A stretch of 64,000 nt of DNA from Brachybacterium sp. P6-10-X1. GTDB lineage: Bacteria > Actinomycetota > Actinomycetes > Actinomycetales > Dermabacteraceae. Both the position numbers and the translations under genes were made by a program. Location of the stretch: NCBI RefSeq assembly GCF_001969445.1, contig NZ_CP017297.1, forward strand, positions 2,542,001-2,606,000, written 5' to 3'. The notes under the pieces are model-generated. The model made no database searches, was not told the DNA's origin, and worked only from the letters and a program-made list of their open reading frames with translations. Shown here in pieces: positions 25,369 to 33,343 of this stretch. Every line of letters starts with the position of its first letter. Position 1 is the first letter of the stretch.

Positions 25369-25411
25369 GACTGACCATACAGTCAGCCCTACGCTGACCG
25401 TGTATTCAGTC
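25369..25411. promoter_or_regulatory. two copies of a TetR-type operator before the glycosyltransferase
   Basis: GACTGACCATACAGTCAG (25369-25386) has inverted arms TGACTG/CAGTCA (flanking T included). The complement of 25394-25411, GACTGAATACACGGTCAG, matches it at 14 of 18 positions. Centres are 25 bases apart. The TetR protein encoded at 26819 in the same operon is the probable binder. Confidence 0.6.
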
Positions 25412-25494
25412 TCGTCGAGGACGCGGGGCACCCAGGCTCCCCGTGACCTCTTCACCGGTCGACGCCGGCACAGCGACCAGAAGGAGACGGTGTC

Positions 25495-26808
25495 GTGAGA
25501 GTCCTGATCCTGACGTTCGGCACCCGCGGCGATGTGGACCCCTACATCGCTCTGGCCGAGCGCTTGTCTCTCGAGGGTCACGAAGCATTCGTCGCCGCGC
25601 CCGAGGAGTTCCGCTCCGATGCCGAGGCCTGCGGTGCGGGATTCGCACCGATGGGCACCGAGATGCTCCGCCTCGTCCGCGCCGGCATGGCCCAGATGGC
25701 GGGTCCGTCCGATTCGATGCGGCTCCTGCGTCGCATGAAGGGGGCGATGCGGACGTCGCTGCTGGAGCAGTGGCGGGCCGCGCAGCAGGTCGAGCCGACG
25801 CTGATCGTCACGCACCCCAAAGCGCTCGGAGGCCTCCACATCGCCCAGCGGCTGCGGATTCCCGTGGTGGCCTCGATCCCCCTGCCGTTCCTGACCCCCA
25901 CCAGTGCGTTCCCGGCTCCGTTCCTCCGCCGTTCGCCGGGCGGCGTCGTCAATCGCCGCAGCTACGCGATCAATCGGTTCGCCGCGCTCGCCTACGGCGG
26001 CATGATCAACACGTTCCGCCGTCGGGTTCTCGGACTCGGACGGATGAGCCGTTTCTCGGACTATCTGCACGCCGACGACGGGTCGCGTCTGCCGGTGCTG
26101 TACGGCTTCAGCGAGCACGTCGTCCCCGTGCCCTCGGACTACCCCGACACCGCGCACGTGACCGGCTCCTGGCACCGCAGCAGCAGCGAGTGGACCCCGC
26201 CGAACGAGGTGGAGGAGTTCCTGGATTCCGACGAGCCGACCGTCTACATCGGATTCGGGAGCATGGGGTTCGGCAAGCACGCCGCCGAACGCGGCCATCT
26301 GATCACCGAAGCGGTCGAGCGCGCCGGGATCCGAGCCGTCGTCGCCGCCGGGTGGGGAGGGCTGAGCCTGCAGGAGGCATCCCCGCGGATCCTCACCCTC
26401 GACGAAGCCCCGCACGAGCATCTGTTCCCACGGCTCGACGCCGTGGTCCACCACGGTGGCGCGGGGACCACTGCCGCCGGGCTGAGGGCGGGAAGACCCA
26501 CCCTGGTGTGCCCGGTGCTGGGAGACCAGGCGTTCTGGGGACAACGAGTGTCGTCGCTGGGGGCAGGCCCGGACCCGGTGCCGCTGCGGACGCTGAGCGT
26601 CCAGATGCTCACCGACCGTCTCCGACAGCTCGTCACCGACCCGCGGTTCTCCCGACACGCCGCCGCCGTCGGGCAGCGGCTCCAGCGGGAGGACGGCACC
26701 GGCACCGCCGTCCGGGTCTTGGAGAACATCGCAGCCCACGGGCACGAACGCGGCGGGAGCACCCCCGCCCGCAGCCAGCGCGACACCGGACCACTGGGCC
26801 AGGCATAG
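25495..26808 (+). CDS. UGT/MGT-type glycosyltransferase (GT1)
   Basis: A 437-residue GT-B fold enzyme that would transfer a sugar from an NDP-sugar to a small hydrophobic acceptor. The N-terminus is VLILTFGTRGDVDPYIALAE, like sterol and macrolide glycosyltransferases. The C-terminal donor-binding motif is APHEHLFPRLDAVVHHGGAG, then TTAAGLRAGRPTLVCP and GDQAFWG. AAGGAGA (25481-25487) precedes the GTG start by 7 bases. It stands 10 bases before a TetR gene and two overlapping exporter genes, so it is the first gene of an operon. Glycosylation coupled to export is a known way to detoxify macrolides and phenols; that role here is inference. Confidence 0.92.
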   Translation: MRVLILTFGTRGDVDPYIALAERLSLEGHEAFVAAPEEFRSDAEACGAGFAPMGTEMLRLVRAGMAQMAGPSDSMRLLRRMKGAMRTSLLEQWRAAQQVEPTLIVTHPKALGGLHIAQRLRIPVVASIPLPFLTPTSAFPAPFLRRSPGGVVNRRSYAINRFAALAYGGMINTFRRRVLGLGRMSRFSDYLHADDGSRLPVLYGFSEHVVPVPSDYPDTAHVTGSWHRSSSEWTPPNEVEEFLDSDEPTVYIGFGSMGFGKHAAERGHLITEAVERAGIRAVVAAGWGGLSLQEASPRILTLDEAPHEHLFPRLDAVVHHGGAGTTAAGLRAGRPTLVCPVLGDQAFWGQRVSSLGAGPDPVPLRTLSVQMLTDRLRQLVTDPRFSRHAAAVGQRLQREDGTGTAVRVLENIAAHGHERGGSTPARSQRDTGPLGQA

Positions 26809-26818
26809 GAGAGGCCGC

Positions 26819-27553
26819 ATGGACACGACAGCGGACAGTGCCCCCACCGGGGCGGAACGGATCCTGGATGCCGCGATCGACCTGTTCGGCCAGCACGGGT
26901 TCAGAGGGACTCCGCTGAAGGCCATCGCCGCCGAAGCGAACGTGTCCCAGGCGCTGATCGTGCACCACTACGGGACCAAGGACGGTCTGCGGGCGGCTTG
27001 TGATGCGCACGTGGCGCACCTGGTCCGCGTGCGCAAGGAGGAGACGGTCGACGCCGAGCAGCAGTTCGACCCGTTCACCGCCCTGCATCGCATCCAGGAC
27101 AGCCGGCCGCTGCTGCGCTATCTGACCCGAGCGCTCACCGAAGGCGGGCAGGGCACCTCGGATCTGATCGACGACATCATCGACGACGCGGTGGCGTACC
27201 TCGCCCAGGGCGAGGAGGCCGGCCTGATCAAGTCCAGCGCCGTGCCCCGGGACCGGGCCGCGCTGCTGGTGATCTGGTCCCTCGGGGCCCTGACGCTGCA
27301 TGAACAGGTGCGCCGGCTGTTCGGGACCGACTTCCTCGCCGGCAGCACCCCGCCCGAGGACCTTCACCGATATCTGCGTCCGGCGATCGAGCTCTACACC
27401 CAGGGCTTGGTGCAACCGGGCAGCTTCGATCGACTGGCCGAAGCACTGGAGAGCACGACGCCGGGCGAGGAGCCCAGCGCTGCGGACGAGCCGCCGGCCA
27501 GCACCACGACGAGCACCGAGCGCAACGAGAAAGGAACCGGTGAGCACCGATGA
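26819..27553 (+). CDS. TetR-family regulator of glycosyltransferase/ABC exporter 3 operon
   Basis: A 244-residue repressor. The helix-turn-helix is [20 protein letters not shown], then [20 protein letters not shown]. The segment [18 protein letters not shown] mirrors the TetR at 22077, which marks them as paralogues. TAGGAGAGG, overlapping the glycosyltransferase stop, is the ribosome site. The C-terminal 45 residues are Ala/Glu/Thr-rich and disordered. Its stop overlaps the ATPase start (ATGA). The probable operators are the two sites at 25369-25411 upstream of the glycosyltransferase. Confidence 0.91.
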   Translation: MDTTADSAPTGAERILDAAIDLFGQHGFRGTPLKAIAAEANVSQALIVHHYGTKDGLRAACDAHVAHLVRVRKEETVDAEQQFDPFTALHRIQDSRPLLRYLTRALTEGGQGTSDLIDDIIDDAVAYLAQGEEAGLIKSSAVPRDRAALLVIWSLGALTLHEQVRRLFGTDFLAGSTPPEDLHRYLRPAIELYTQGLVQPGSFDRLAEALESTTPGEEPSAADEPPASTTTSTERNEKGTGEHR

Positions 27554-28494
27554 GCGAGACCCCCGTGATCTCCGCACGAAGCCTGGTCAAGACCTTCGGC
27601 AGCACGCGCGCCCTCGATGGGCTGGACCTCGAGGTCGCGCCGGGAGAGGTGCACGGCTTCCTGGGTCCGAACGGCGCCGGCAAATCGACCACGATGCGCG
27701 TGCTGCTGGGACTGCTGCGCGCCGACGGCGGCACCGTCCACCTGCTGGCCGGCGACCCCTGGCGCGACGCGGTCAGGTTGCACCGACGCCTGGCCTACGT
27801 GCCCGGCGACGTCGAGCTGTGGCCGAACCTGACCGGCGGCGAGGCGATCGACATCTTCGCCCGCCTGCGCGGACGATGGGACCGAGAGCGCCGCAACAGC
27901 CTGTGCGAACGCTTCGACCTGGATCCCACCAAGAAGGCCCGCACCTACTCGAAGGGCAACCGGCAGAAGGTGGCGCTGATCTCCGCCCTCGCCTCCGATG
28001 TCGAGCTGCTGCTGCTCGACGAGCCCACCGCCGGCCTCGACCCGCTGATGGAAGTCGTCTTCCAGCAGACCATCCGCGAAGTCCAGGAAGCGGGCCGCAC
28101 GGTGCTGCTGTCCAGCCACATCCTGGCACAGGTCGAAGCACTGGCGGACCGGATCTCGATCGTGCGACAGGGCCGCATCGTCGAGACCGGAAGCCTGTCC
28201 CAGCTACGACACATGACCCGCACCACCGTCGTCGCCGAGACCGATCACCCACCGGACGGCCTGGAGCTCCTCGACGGCGTCCATGACCTGAGCGCGGAGA
28301 ACGGGAAGATCACGTTCCAGGTCGACGGCGACCGGGTCGACGAGGTGATGCGCACTCTCGCCCCGCTCGGCGTCCGCTCCCTGATCGCCCACCCACCCAC
28401 GCTGGAGCAGCTGCTGATGCGCCACTACGGCGAGTCCGGCACTGCCTCGGGTCCCGAGCGGTCCTCGAGCCTGGAGCAGGAGGACGCCCGATGA
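27550..28494 (+). CDS. ABC exporter 3, ATP-binding protein (TnrB2-like)
   Basis: A 314-residue ABC ATPase, a close paralogue of the one at 22754: both read [27 protein letters not shown] and [12 protein letters not shown] or near copies. Walker A is GPNGAGKST, Walker [14 protein letters not shown] and the H-loop LLSSHILAQ. The signature is again the variant [16 protein letters not shown]. It overlaps both the TetR and permease genes by four bases. Confidence 0.92.
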   Translation: MSETPVISARSLVKTFGSTRALDGLDLEVAPGEVHGFLGPNGAGKSTTMRVLLGLLRADGGTVHLLAGDPWRDAVRLHRRLAYVPGDVELWPNLTGGEAIDIFARLRGRWDRERRNSLCERFDLDPTKKARTYSKGNRQKVALISALASDVELLLLDEPTAGLDPLMEVVFQQTIREVQEAGRTVLLSSHILAQVEALADRISIVRQGRIVETGSLSQLRHMTRTTVVAETDHPPDGLELLDGVHDLSAENGKITFQVDGDRVDEVMRTLAPLGVRSLIAHPPTLEQLLMRHYGESGTASGPERSSSLEQEDAR

Positions 28495-30146
28495 GCGCGC
28501 CCACGCACACCCATCGCCGGGACCCGCGGCGCGAGCGCTCCTCGCCGCTGACCGGGACCGGCACGATCGTTCGGCTGGTGCTGCGCCGGGACCGGATCCG
28601 CCTGCCCGTCTGGATCGGTGCCCACGGCCTGCTGGTGCTGTACATCGGTTCCGCCCTCCCCCAGCTCGCGCCCCGCGAGGAGAACCTGGCCGAGATGACG
28701 GCGCTGCTGTCGCAGCCGGTCGGCAGGATGTTCACCGGGCCGGCCTTCGGGATGGACGAGCCCACCTATGAACGGTTCTTCGCCGCCGGCTACGCCCCCT
28801 ATCTGTTCATCCTGGCCGCCCTGATGAGCATCTTCCTCGTCGTCCGCCACACCCGCGGCGAGGAGCAGTCCGGACGGGCAGAACTGATCCGCGCCAACGT
28901 CACCGGTCGCCACACCGCCCTGACGGCCGCCCTGCTCGTCGCCGGCATCGCCAACGTCGCGACCGCCGTGGTCGTCACCGCCGTCGCCCTCGCCATGGGG
29001 TACGCGGCCACCGGATCGCCCCTGGTCGGTCTGGCCACGGGCCTGACCGGACTGGCGTTCGCCGGGGTCGCGGCGATGACCGTCCAACTCAGCGAGTTCT
29101 CCCGCCCCGCCGCCGGTCTGGCCGGAGGCGTGCTCGGCGCCGCGTTCCTGCTGCGTGCCCTGGGAGACATGGCCGCCCTCGGAGGCACGGCCTTGTCCTG
29201 GGCCTCTCCGCTGGGGTGGGCGACACAGACCGCCCCCTACGTCCACGACCGGTGGGCCCCGTTGCTGCTGTCGGTCGCCCTCGCGGCCGTGACCATCGCC
29301 GCCGCCTTCGCCCTGCAGCGCCGGCGCGACTTCGGCGCGAGCCTCGTGGCCACCCGGCCCGGTGCCGGCGACGCCCACCCCGCGCTCGGCCGTCCCGTGG
29401 GCCTCGCCGCCCGGCTGCAGCGCGGTGGTCTCCTCGGCTGGGGATCCGCGATCGTGCTGCTCGGTGTGACCGATGGTGCCTTCACCCAGGCGATGATCGA
29501 CGCCGGCCAGGGCATGCCCGAGCAGCTGCGAGCCGTGTTCGGCAGCGACGCTCTCGTCCAGGGGTATGTCGCCTTTCTGGGCTCGTTCGTGGCGATCTTC
29601 GCCGCTGCCTACGCCGTGTTCGCGATGCAGACCCTGCGCGGCGAGGAGGACAGCGGCCGCACCGACACGGTGCTGGCGACCTCCGTCGGCCGCAGCGCGT
29701 GGGCCCTGGCGCACGTGACGGTCATCGCGGTCGGCATCCTCGTGATCACCGTGCTCACGGGCCTGGGCACCGGGATCGCCGCCGCCGCGGTGACCGGGGA
29801 CGGCGACCTGGTGATGGACATCCTGGCCGCGCACCTGGCCGTCGTGCCCACCGCCTTGTGCGTGCTGGGGCTCGGCGTGGCACTGTTCGGCTGGCTGCCG
29901 AAGCTGATGGCCCCGGTCAGCTGGGCCGCGGTCGCCCTGATCGGCATCACCGACCTCTTCGGTGAGCTGCTGGACCTTCCCGAATCGGTGCGTGCGCTAT
30001 CACCGCTGCACCACCTCGCTTCCGTCCCGATCGACGACTTCGCTGCCGCTCCCTTCCTGCTCGTCACAGGGACTGCGATCCTGCTGACAGTGGTGGGTCT
30101 GCTCGGATTCCGGCGACGGCAGGTGCGCGTCGTCCGGGGATCCTGA
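28491..30146 (+). CDS. ABC exporter 3, 12-helix permease (TnrB3-like)
   Basis: A 551-residue permease with about twelve helices in two halves, parallel to the protein at 23677. [20 protein letters not shown] and [19 protein letters not shown] are the matching cytoplasmic loops, both carrying the RGEExSGR motif. It is the last gene of the glycosyltransferase-TetR-ATPase operon. It ends 28 bases from the DrrB-like gene on the opposite strand. Substrate unknown; a glycoside made by the first gene is the simplest guess. Confidence 0.9.
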   Translation: MSAPTHTHRRDPRRERSSPLTGTGTIVRLVLRRDRIRLPVWIGAHGLLVLYIGSALPQLAPREENLAEMTALLSQPVGRMFTGPAFGMDEPTYERFFAAGYAPYLFILAALMSIFLVVRHTRGEEQSGRAELIRANVTGRHTALTAALLVAGIANVATAVVVTAVALAMGYAATGSPLVGLATGLTGLAFAGVAAMTVQLSEFSRPAAGLAGGVLGAAFLLRALGDMAALGGTALSWASPLGWATQTAPYVHDRWAPLLLSVALAAVTIAAAFALQRRRDFGASLVATRPGAGDAHPALGRPVGLAARLQRGGLLGWGSAIVLLGVTDGAFTQAMIDAGQGMPEQLRAVFGSDALVQGYVAFLGSFVAIFAAAYAVFAMQTLRGEEDSGRTDTVLATSVGRSAWALAHVTVIAVGILVITVLTGLGTGIAAAAVTGDGDLVMDILAAHLAVVPTALCVLGLGVALFGWLPKLMAPVSWAAVALIGITDLFGELLDLPESVRALSPLHHLASVPIDDFAAAPFLLVTGTAILLTVVGLLGFRRRQVRVVRGS

Positions 30147-30174
30147 GAAGGCGACACGAACCACGCTGCAGCGC

Positions 30175-30942
30175 TCAGCGGGCCCGTCGGCGGTAGATCG
30201 CGACCGCCGCGGCGCAGGCCAGCACGAGGAGGCCGAGCATCCAGCCCAGGGCGATCCAGATGTCGTGACCGACGGGCTGCTGGGCGAACAGGGCTCGCAG
30301 CGTGTCCACGATCGAGGTGACGGGTTGGTTCTGGGCGAACCAGGCCACCGGCGCCGGCATCGAATCGGTGGGGACGAACGCGGAGCTGATGAAGGGCAGG
30401 AAGATCAGGGGGTAGCTGAAGGCGCTCGCACCGTCGACGGTTTTCGCCGTGAGTCCGGCGATCACGGCGATCCAGGTCAGGGTGAGGGTGAACAGCGCGA
30501 GGATTCCGATGGCCGCGAGCCACGCGAGGATCGATGCCCCGGTGCGGAACCCGATGATCAGTGCGACGCCGATCACGATGGCGATGGAGGAGAGGATCGC
30601 GGTGATCGACGTGAGCACGTGCGCCCACAGGACGCTCGCCCGTGCGATCGGCATCGATTGGAAGCGTTCGACGATTCCGCCCTGCATGTCCAGGAACAGT
30701 CGATACGCGGTGTAGGCGACGCCGGACGCGATCGTGATGAGCAGGATGCCGGGGAGGAGATAGTTGACGTAGGAGCCCTCGGCTCCGGTCTCGATGGCGC
30801 CGCCGATGACGTAGACGAACAGCAGCAGGAGCGCGATCGGTATGACGGCGGTGGTGATGATGGTGTCCGGGCTGCGCAGGATGTGGCGCAGGGAACGTCC
30901 GGTGAGGACTCGGGTATCGGAGACGAAATGTGCCGTGGTCAT
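30175..30942 (-). CDS. DrrB-like ABC-2 permease
   Basis: A 255-residue membrane protein of the daunorubicin-resistance exporter type. It opens with a cytoplasmic VLTGRSLRHILRSPDTII and then six helices, the first being VIPIALLLLFVYVIGGAIE. The ABC-2 loop QGGIVERFQSMPIARASVLW follows helix 2, and SSAFVPTDSMPAPVAWFA before the last helices is typical of DrrB/NodJ. It overlaps the ATPase gene by four bases and completes a DrrAB exporter. Confidence 0.92.
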   Translation of the reverse strand: MTTAHFVSDTRVLTGRSLRHILRSPDTIITTAVIPIALLLLFVYVIGGAIETGAEGSYVNYLLPGILLITIASGVAYTAYRLFLDMQGGIVERFQSMPIARASVLWAHVLTSITAILSSIAIVIGVALIIGFRTGASILAWLAAIGILALFTLTLTWIAVIAGLTAKTVDGASAFSYPLIFLPFISSAFVPTDSMPAPVAWFAQNQPVTSIVDTLRALFAQQPVGHDIWIALGWMLGLLVLACAAAVAIYRRRAR

Positions 30943-31733
30943 CGGAGGTCCTGTTCAGTCATTGCGGGGGCGGGCCCACTGGTGAGGGAGAGGAACACGT
31001 CCTCGAGGGAGGGCTGCTTCTCGACGTACTCGATCTCGGCGGGCGGGAGCAGACGCTTGAGGTCGGCGAGGGTGCCGTGCTGGATGATCCGGCCTTCGTG
31101 CAAGATGGCGATGTGGTCGGCGAGGTGCTCGGCCTCCTCGAGGTGCTGCGTGGTCAGCAGCACGGTGGTGCCGCCGGAGGCGAGGCCGGTGATCGTGTTC
31201 CACACGTCGAGACGGGCCTGAGGGTCCAGCCCGGTGGTCGGTTCGTCGAGCACGATGATCGGTGGATCGCCGATGAGGCTCATCGCGATGTCGAGCCGCC
31301 GACGCATGCCACCCGAGTACGTTGAGGCAGCGCGCCTGCCAGCATCGGTCAGTGAGAACCTCTCCAGCAGGTCGTCGGCGATCGCACCGGGACCGCTGAG
31401 GTGACGGAGCCGGGCTACGAGGATGAGGTTCTCCCGTCCGGTGAGGACGCCGTCGACGGCGGCGAACTGGCCGGTGAGGGTGAGTGATCCGCGCACCTGG
31501 GCAGGCTGTGTGGCGAGGTCATGGCCATTGACGGTCGCTCTGCCCGCGTCCGGTGCGAGCAGAGTGGACAGGATGCGCACGAGGGTGGTTTTGCCCGCTC
31601 CGTTCGAGCCGAGCAGGGCGAGGACGGTGCCTGGTGCGACGTCGAGGTCGATGCCGCGGAGGACGTGCAGGTCGCGGAAGGACTTCTCGATGCCGCGGAT
31701 CCGCAGGGCCGGTGTGGTGTGTTCGGTGGTCAT
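30939..31733 (-). CDS. DrrA-like ABC exporter ATP-binding protein
   Basis: A 264-residue ABC ATPase. Walker A is GSNGAGKTT, the signature a canonical YSGGMRRRLDIAMSL, Walker B IIVLDEPTTGLDP, and the H-loop LTTQHLEEAE. The C-terminus has the short DrrA tail EYVEKQPSLEDVFLSLT. It is encoded 24 bases after the DUF4097 gene and probably in one operon with it. It drives the DrrB-like permease downstream. Cargo unknown; DrrAB families export polyketides and glycolipids. Confidence 0.94.
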   Translation of the reverse strand: MTTEHTTPALRIRGIEKSFRDLHVLRGIDLDVAPGTVLALLGSNGAGKTTLVRILSTLLAPDAGRATVNGHDLATQPAQVRGSLTLTGQFAAVDGVLTGRENLILVARLRHLSGPGAIADDLLERFSLTDAGRRAASTYSGGMRRRLDIAMSLIGDPPIIVLDEPTTGLDPQARLDVWNTITGLASGGTTVLLTTQHLEEAEHLADHIAILHEGRIIQHGTLADLKRLLPPAEIEYVEKQPSLEDVFLSLTSGPAPAMTEQDLR

Positions 31734-31757
31734 CTCGTGTCTCCTCGGTGGGGCGGG

Positions 31758-32600
31758 TCACGGTCGCCGGACGACGATGTCGCCGTATCGGGTGCTCGCC
31801 TGGATGTGGGCAGTGGCCTCGTCGTCGACGGGGCCCTCGGTGGGGGTGAGCAGGTTGCGGGCGGAGCCGTGCTCGGTGGCGAGGTCGAGGTAGGCGGCGG
31901 TCCCGTCCGGGACGCCCACCTCCAGGGCCCCGAAGGACGTCGTGAGGCTGGCGCGCCCGTTGTCGAACCGACCCACTCGAATGCCGGCATGGGCAGACTT
32001 CGCGACAAGGTCACCGCACAGCTGCCCGACGGAGATGTCGGCGTGGGCTCCGATGATTTCGAGGGACCCGCTGAGGCGATCGACGGTGGTGGTGCCATTG
32101 GCGGCCCGGATGGTCCCCTCGCCGGTGAGCTCCCCGATGCGTACGGAGCCGGCGCTGACTGCGATCGTCGCGGCTCTGTCGATGCGGTCGATGGCCGCAG
32201 AACCGGCGGAGACCTTCAGGTCCAGCGTCTCGACGGCATCGAGACGGGCGTCGCCGCTGGAGAGCGTCAGATCGACTGCCCCGAAGGTCCCCTCGGCCGT
32301 GAGAGAGCCGGTTCTACCGCGCACGGCGGAGCCGGTGGGGAGCTCGATGGTGATGTTCGCCGTGCCCGATGCGAAGGGGAGCACGTACTGCTTCCAGGAG
32401 CCGGGGTAGGTGATGGCGAGCGAGTCGTCGCGCTGCTGGACCTGCACCTCGTCGGCCGCGCGCACGCTGCCGGAGCGGGCGGGATCCGAGGGCAACACGG
32501 TCACCACGGCGTCGCCCCGGTCGGAGGCAACGACGTGGACGGCGGCGAAGGGGACGTCGAGGTTGACGCTGAGCGGGGCAGGGGCGGGAAATGTGGGCAT
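31758..32600 (-). CDS. DUF4097 beta-strand repeat protein
   Basis: A 280-residue protein with regular short beta strands, typical of DUF4097 (putative adhesin-like beta helix): SGDARLDAVETLDLKVSAGS, then AAIDRIDRAATIAVSAGSVR and similar later turns with VS/SAGS corners. There is no signal peptide or membrane helix, so it is probably cytoplasmic. The start at 32600 is preferred to an upstream ATG at 32636 because TGGAG lies just before it. DUF4097 genes often stand between an RHH regulator and a DrrAB exporter in actinobacteria, as here; its job is not known. Confidence 0.85.
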   Translation of the reverse strand: MPTFPAPAPLSVNLDVPFAAVHVVASDRGDAVVTVLPSDPARSGSVRAADEVQVQQRDDSLAITYPGSWKQYVLPFASGTANITIELPTGSAVRGRTGSLTAEGTFGAVDLTLSSGDARLDAVETLDLKVSAGSAAIDRIDRAATIAVSAGSVRIGELTGEGTIRAANGTTTVDRLSGSLEIIGAHADISVGQLCGDLVAKSAHAGIRVGRFDNGRASLTTSFGALEVGVPDGTAAYLDLATEHGSARNLLTPTEGPVDDEATAHIQASTRYGDIVVRRP

Positions 32601-32617
32601 GATGGAGCTCCAGGAAT

Positions 32618-32635
32618 GGTGTCGTCGTGGTGTCA
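32618..32635. promoter_or_regulatory. direct GGTGTC repeats before the DUF4097 gene
   Basis: GGTGTC at 32618-32623 and GGTGTCA at 32629-32635 are spaced by 11 bases, one helical turn. The same heptamer builds the operator at 33184-33207. Ribbon-helix-helix proteins commonly bind such repeats, so the regulator encoded at 32666 may act here as well. Confidence 0.5.
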
Positions 32636-32665
32636 AAGCGGGCGTGCAGAGAAGGGATGATGTGG

Positions 32666-33175
32666 TCAGCGGACCCAGCCGGTGACGCGCTGCCCGGGAG
32701 TGGAGCGCGCGGCCGGCGCACCGGAGTGCTGCTCGAGCGCCGCGGCCACGGCGCGGACCAGCCAGGTGTTGACGGAGACACCGTCGCGCGCGGCAGCGAC
32801 CTCGGTCTGGTTCTTGAGATGGTCCGGCAGGCGCAATGTGGTGCGGGAGGTCGCCCCGCCCTCGCTCACCGGCTGCCGATTCTCGTGCTCCACCCCAGCA
32901 GAGATGCTGGCTGGCGGCTCGTTCCGGGAGTCGGGCCCGGGAGTGACCACGAACTCGGGGCCACCGCCACGCAGGCGGAGGTCGACGGAGGTCGGGGCGA
33001 GCTCGACGGAGATCTCTCCGACGGCGTCGGTGAGCGACTCCAGGAGCACCAAACGGGCGGCAGCATCGAGCGGAGCGGTGAGACGGGCTGCGAGGTCGCG
33101 TGCGTCCTCGCCGCCTGCAGCCGCCGCGGTGTCGAGCTGGCGGTGCAACTCGTCGACATATCGGTTCAGATCCAT
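32666..33175 (-). CDS. ribbon-helix-helix (HicB/Arc-like) regulator
   Basis: A 169-residue protein. The C-terminal part, TTLRLPDHLKNQTEVAAARD then GVSVNTWLVRAVAAALE, is a ribbon-helix-helix DNA-binding fold as in HicB antitoxins and Arc; the strand TTLRL would sit in the major groove. The first 100 residues are helical with one strand pair and probably dimerise or sense a signal. No HicA toxin gene is adjacent, so this is more likely a dedicated repressor of the DUF4097-DrrAB genes than an antitoxin. It lies 65 bases upstream of the DUF4097 gene and directly downstream of a strong palindromic operator. Confidence 0.82.
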   Translation of the reverse strand: MDLNRYVDELHRQLDTAAAAGGEDARDLAARLTAPLDAAARLVLLESLTDAVGEISVELAPTSVDLRLRGGGPEFVVTPGPDSRNEPPASISAGVEHENRQPVSEGGATSRTTLRLPDHLKNQTEVAAARDGVSVNTWLVRAVAAALEQHSGAPAARSTPGQRVTGWVR

Positions 33176-33183
33176 GACTCCAC

Positions 33184-33207
33184 TATGACACCACTCGTGG
33201 TGTCATA
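33184..33207. promoter_or_regulatory. 24-base palindromic operator of the RHH regulator
   Basis: TATGACACCAC, two bases, then GTGGTGTCATA: perfect 11-base arms, starting 9 bases before the RHH gene. A third GGTGTCA half-site is at 33219-33225, 20 bases on from the one inside the palindrome. Autoregulation by the RHH protein is the natural reading. Confidence 0.7.
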
Positions 33208-33343
33208 GCAAGTTCTTTGGTGTCACCGGCCACCGAGTGGGCACTGCGCAGGCGCGTGGAACTGGCCCGAAAGCGAGTAGCGGGGCCTTGACTCGGCCGG
33301 CCGGCCGGTGCCGACTGCGGTTCGTGGGCGTACGATTCCGCGC

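Noticed and set aside
32666-33175. HicAB toxin-antitoxin pair
   Set aside because: The RHH protein is HicB-like only at its C-terminus and no HicA-like small gene is adjacent; exporter regulation fits better.
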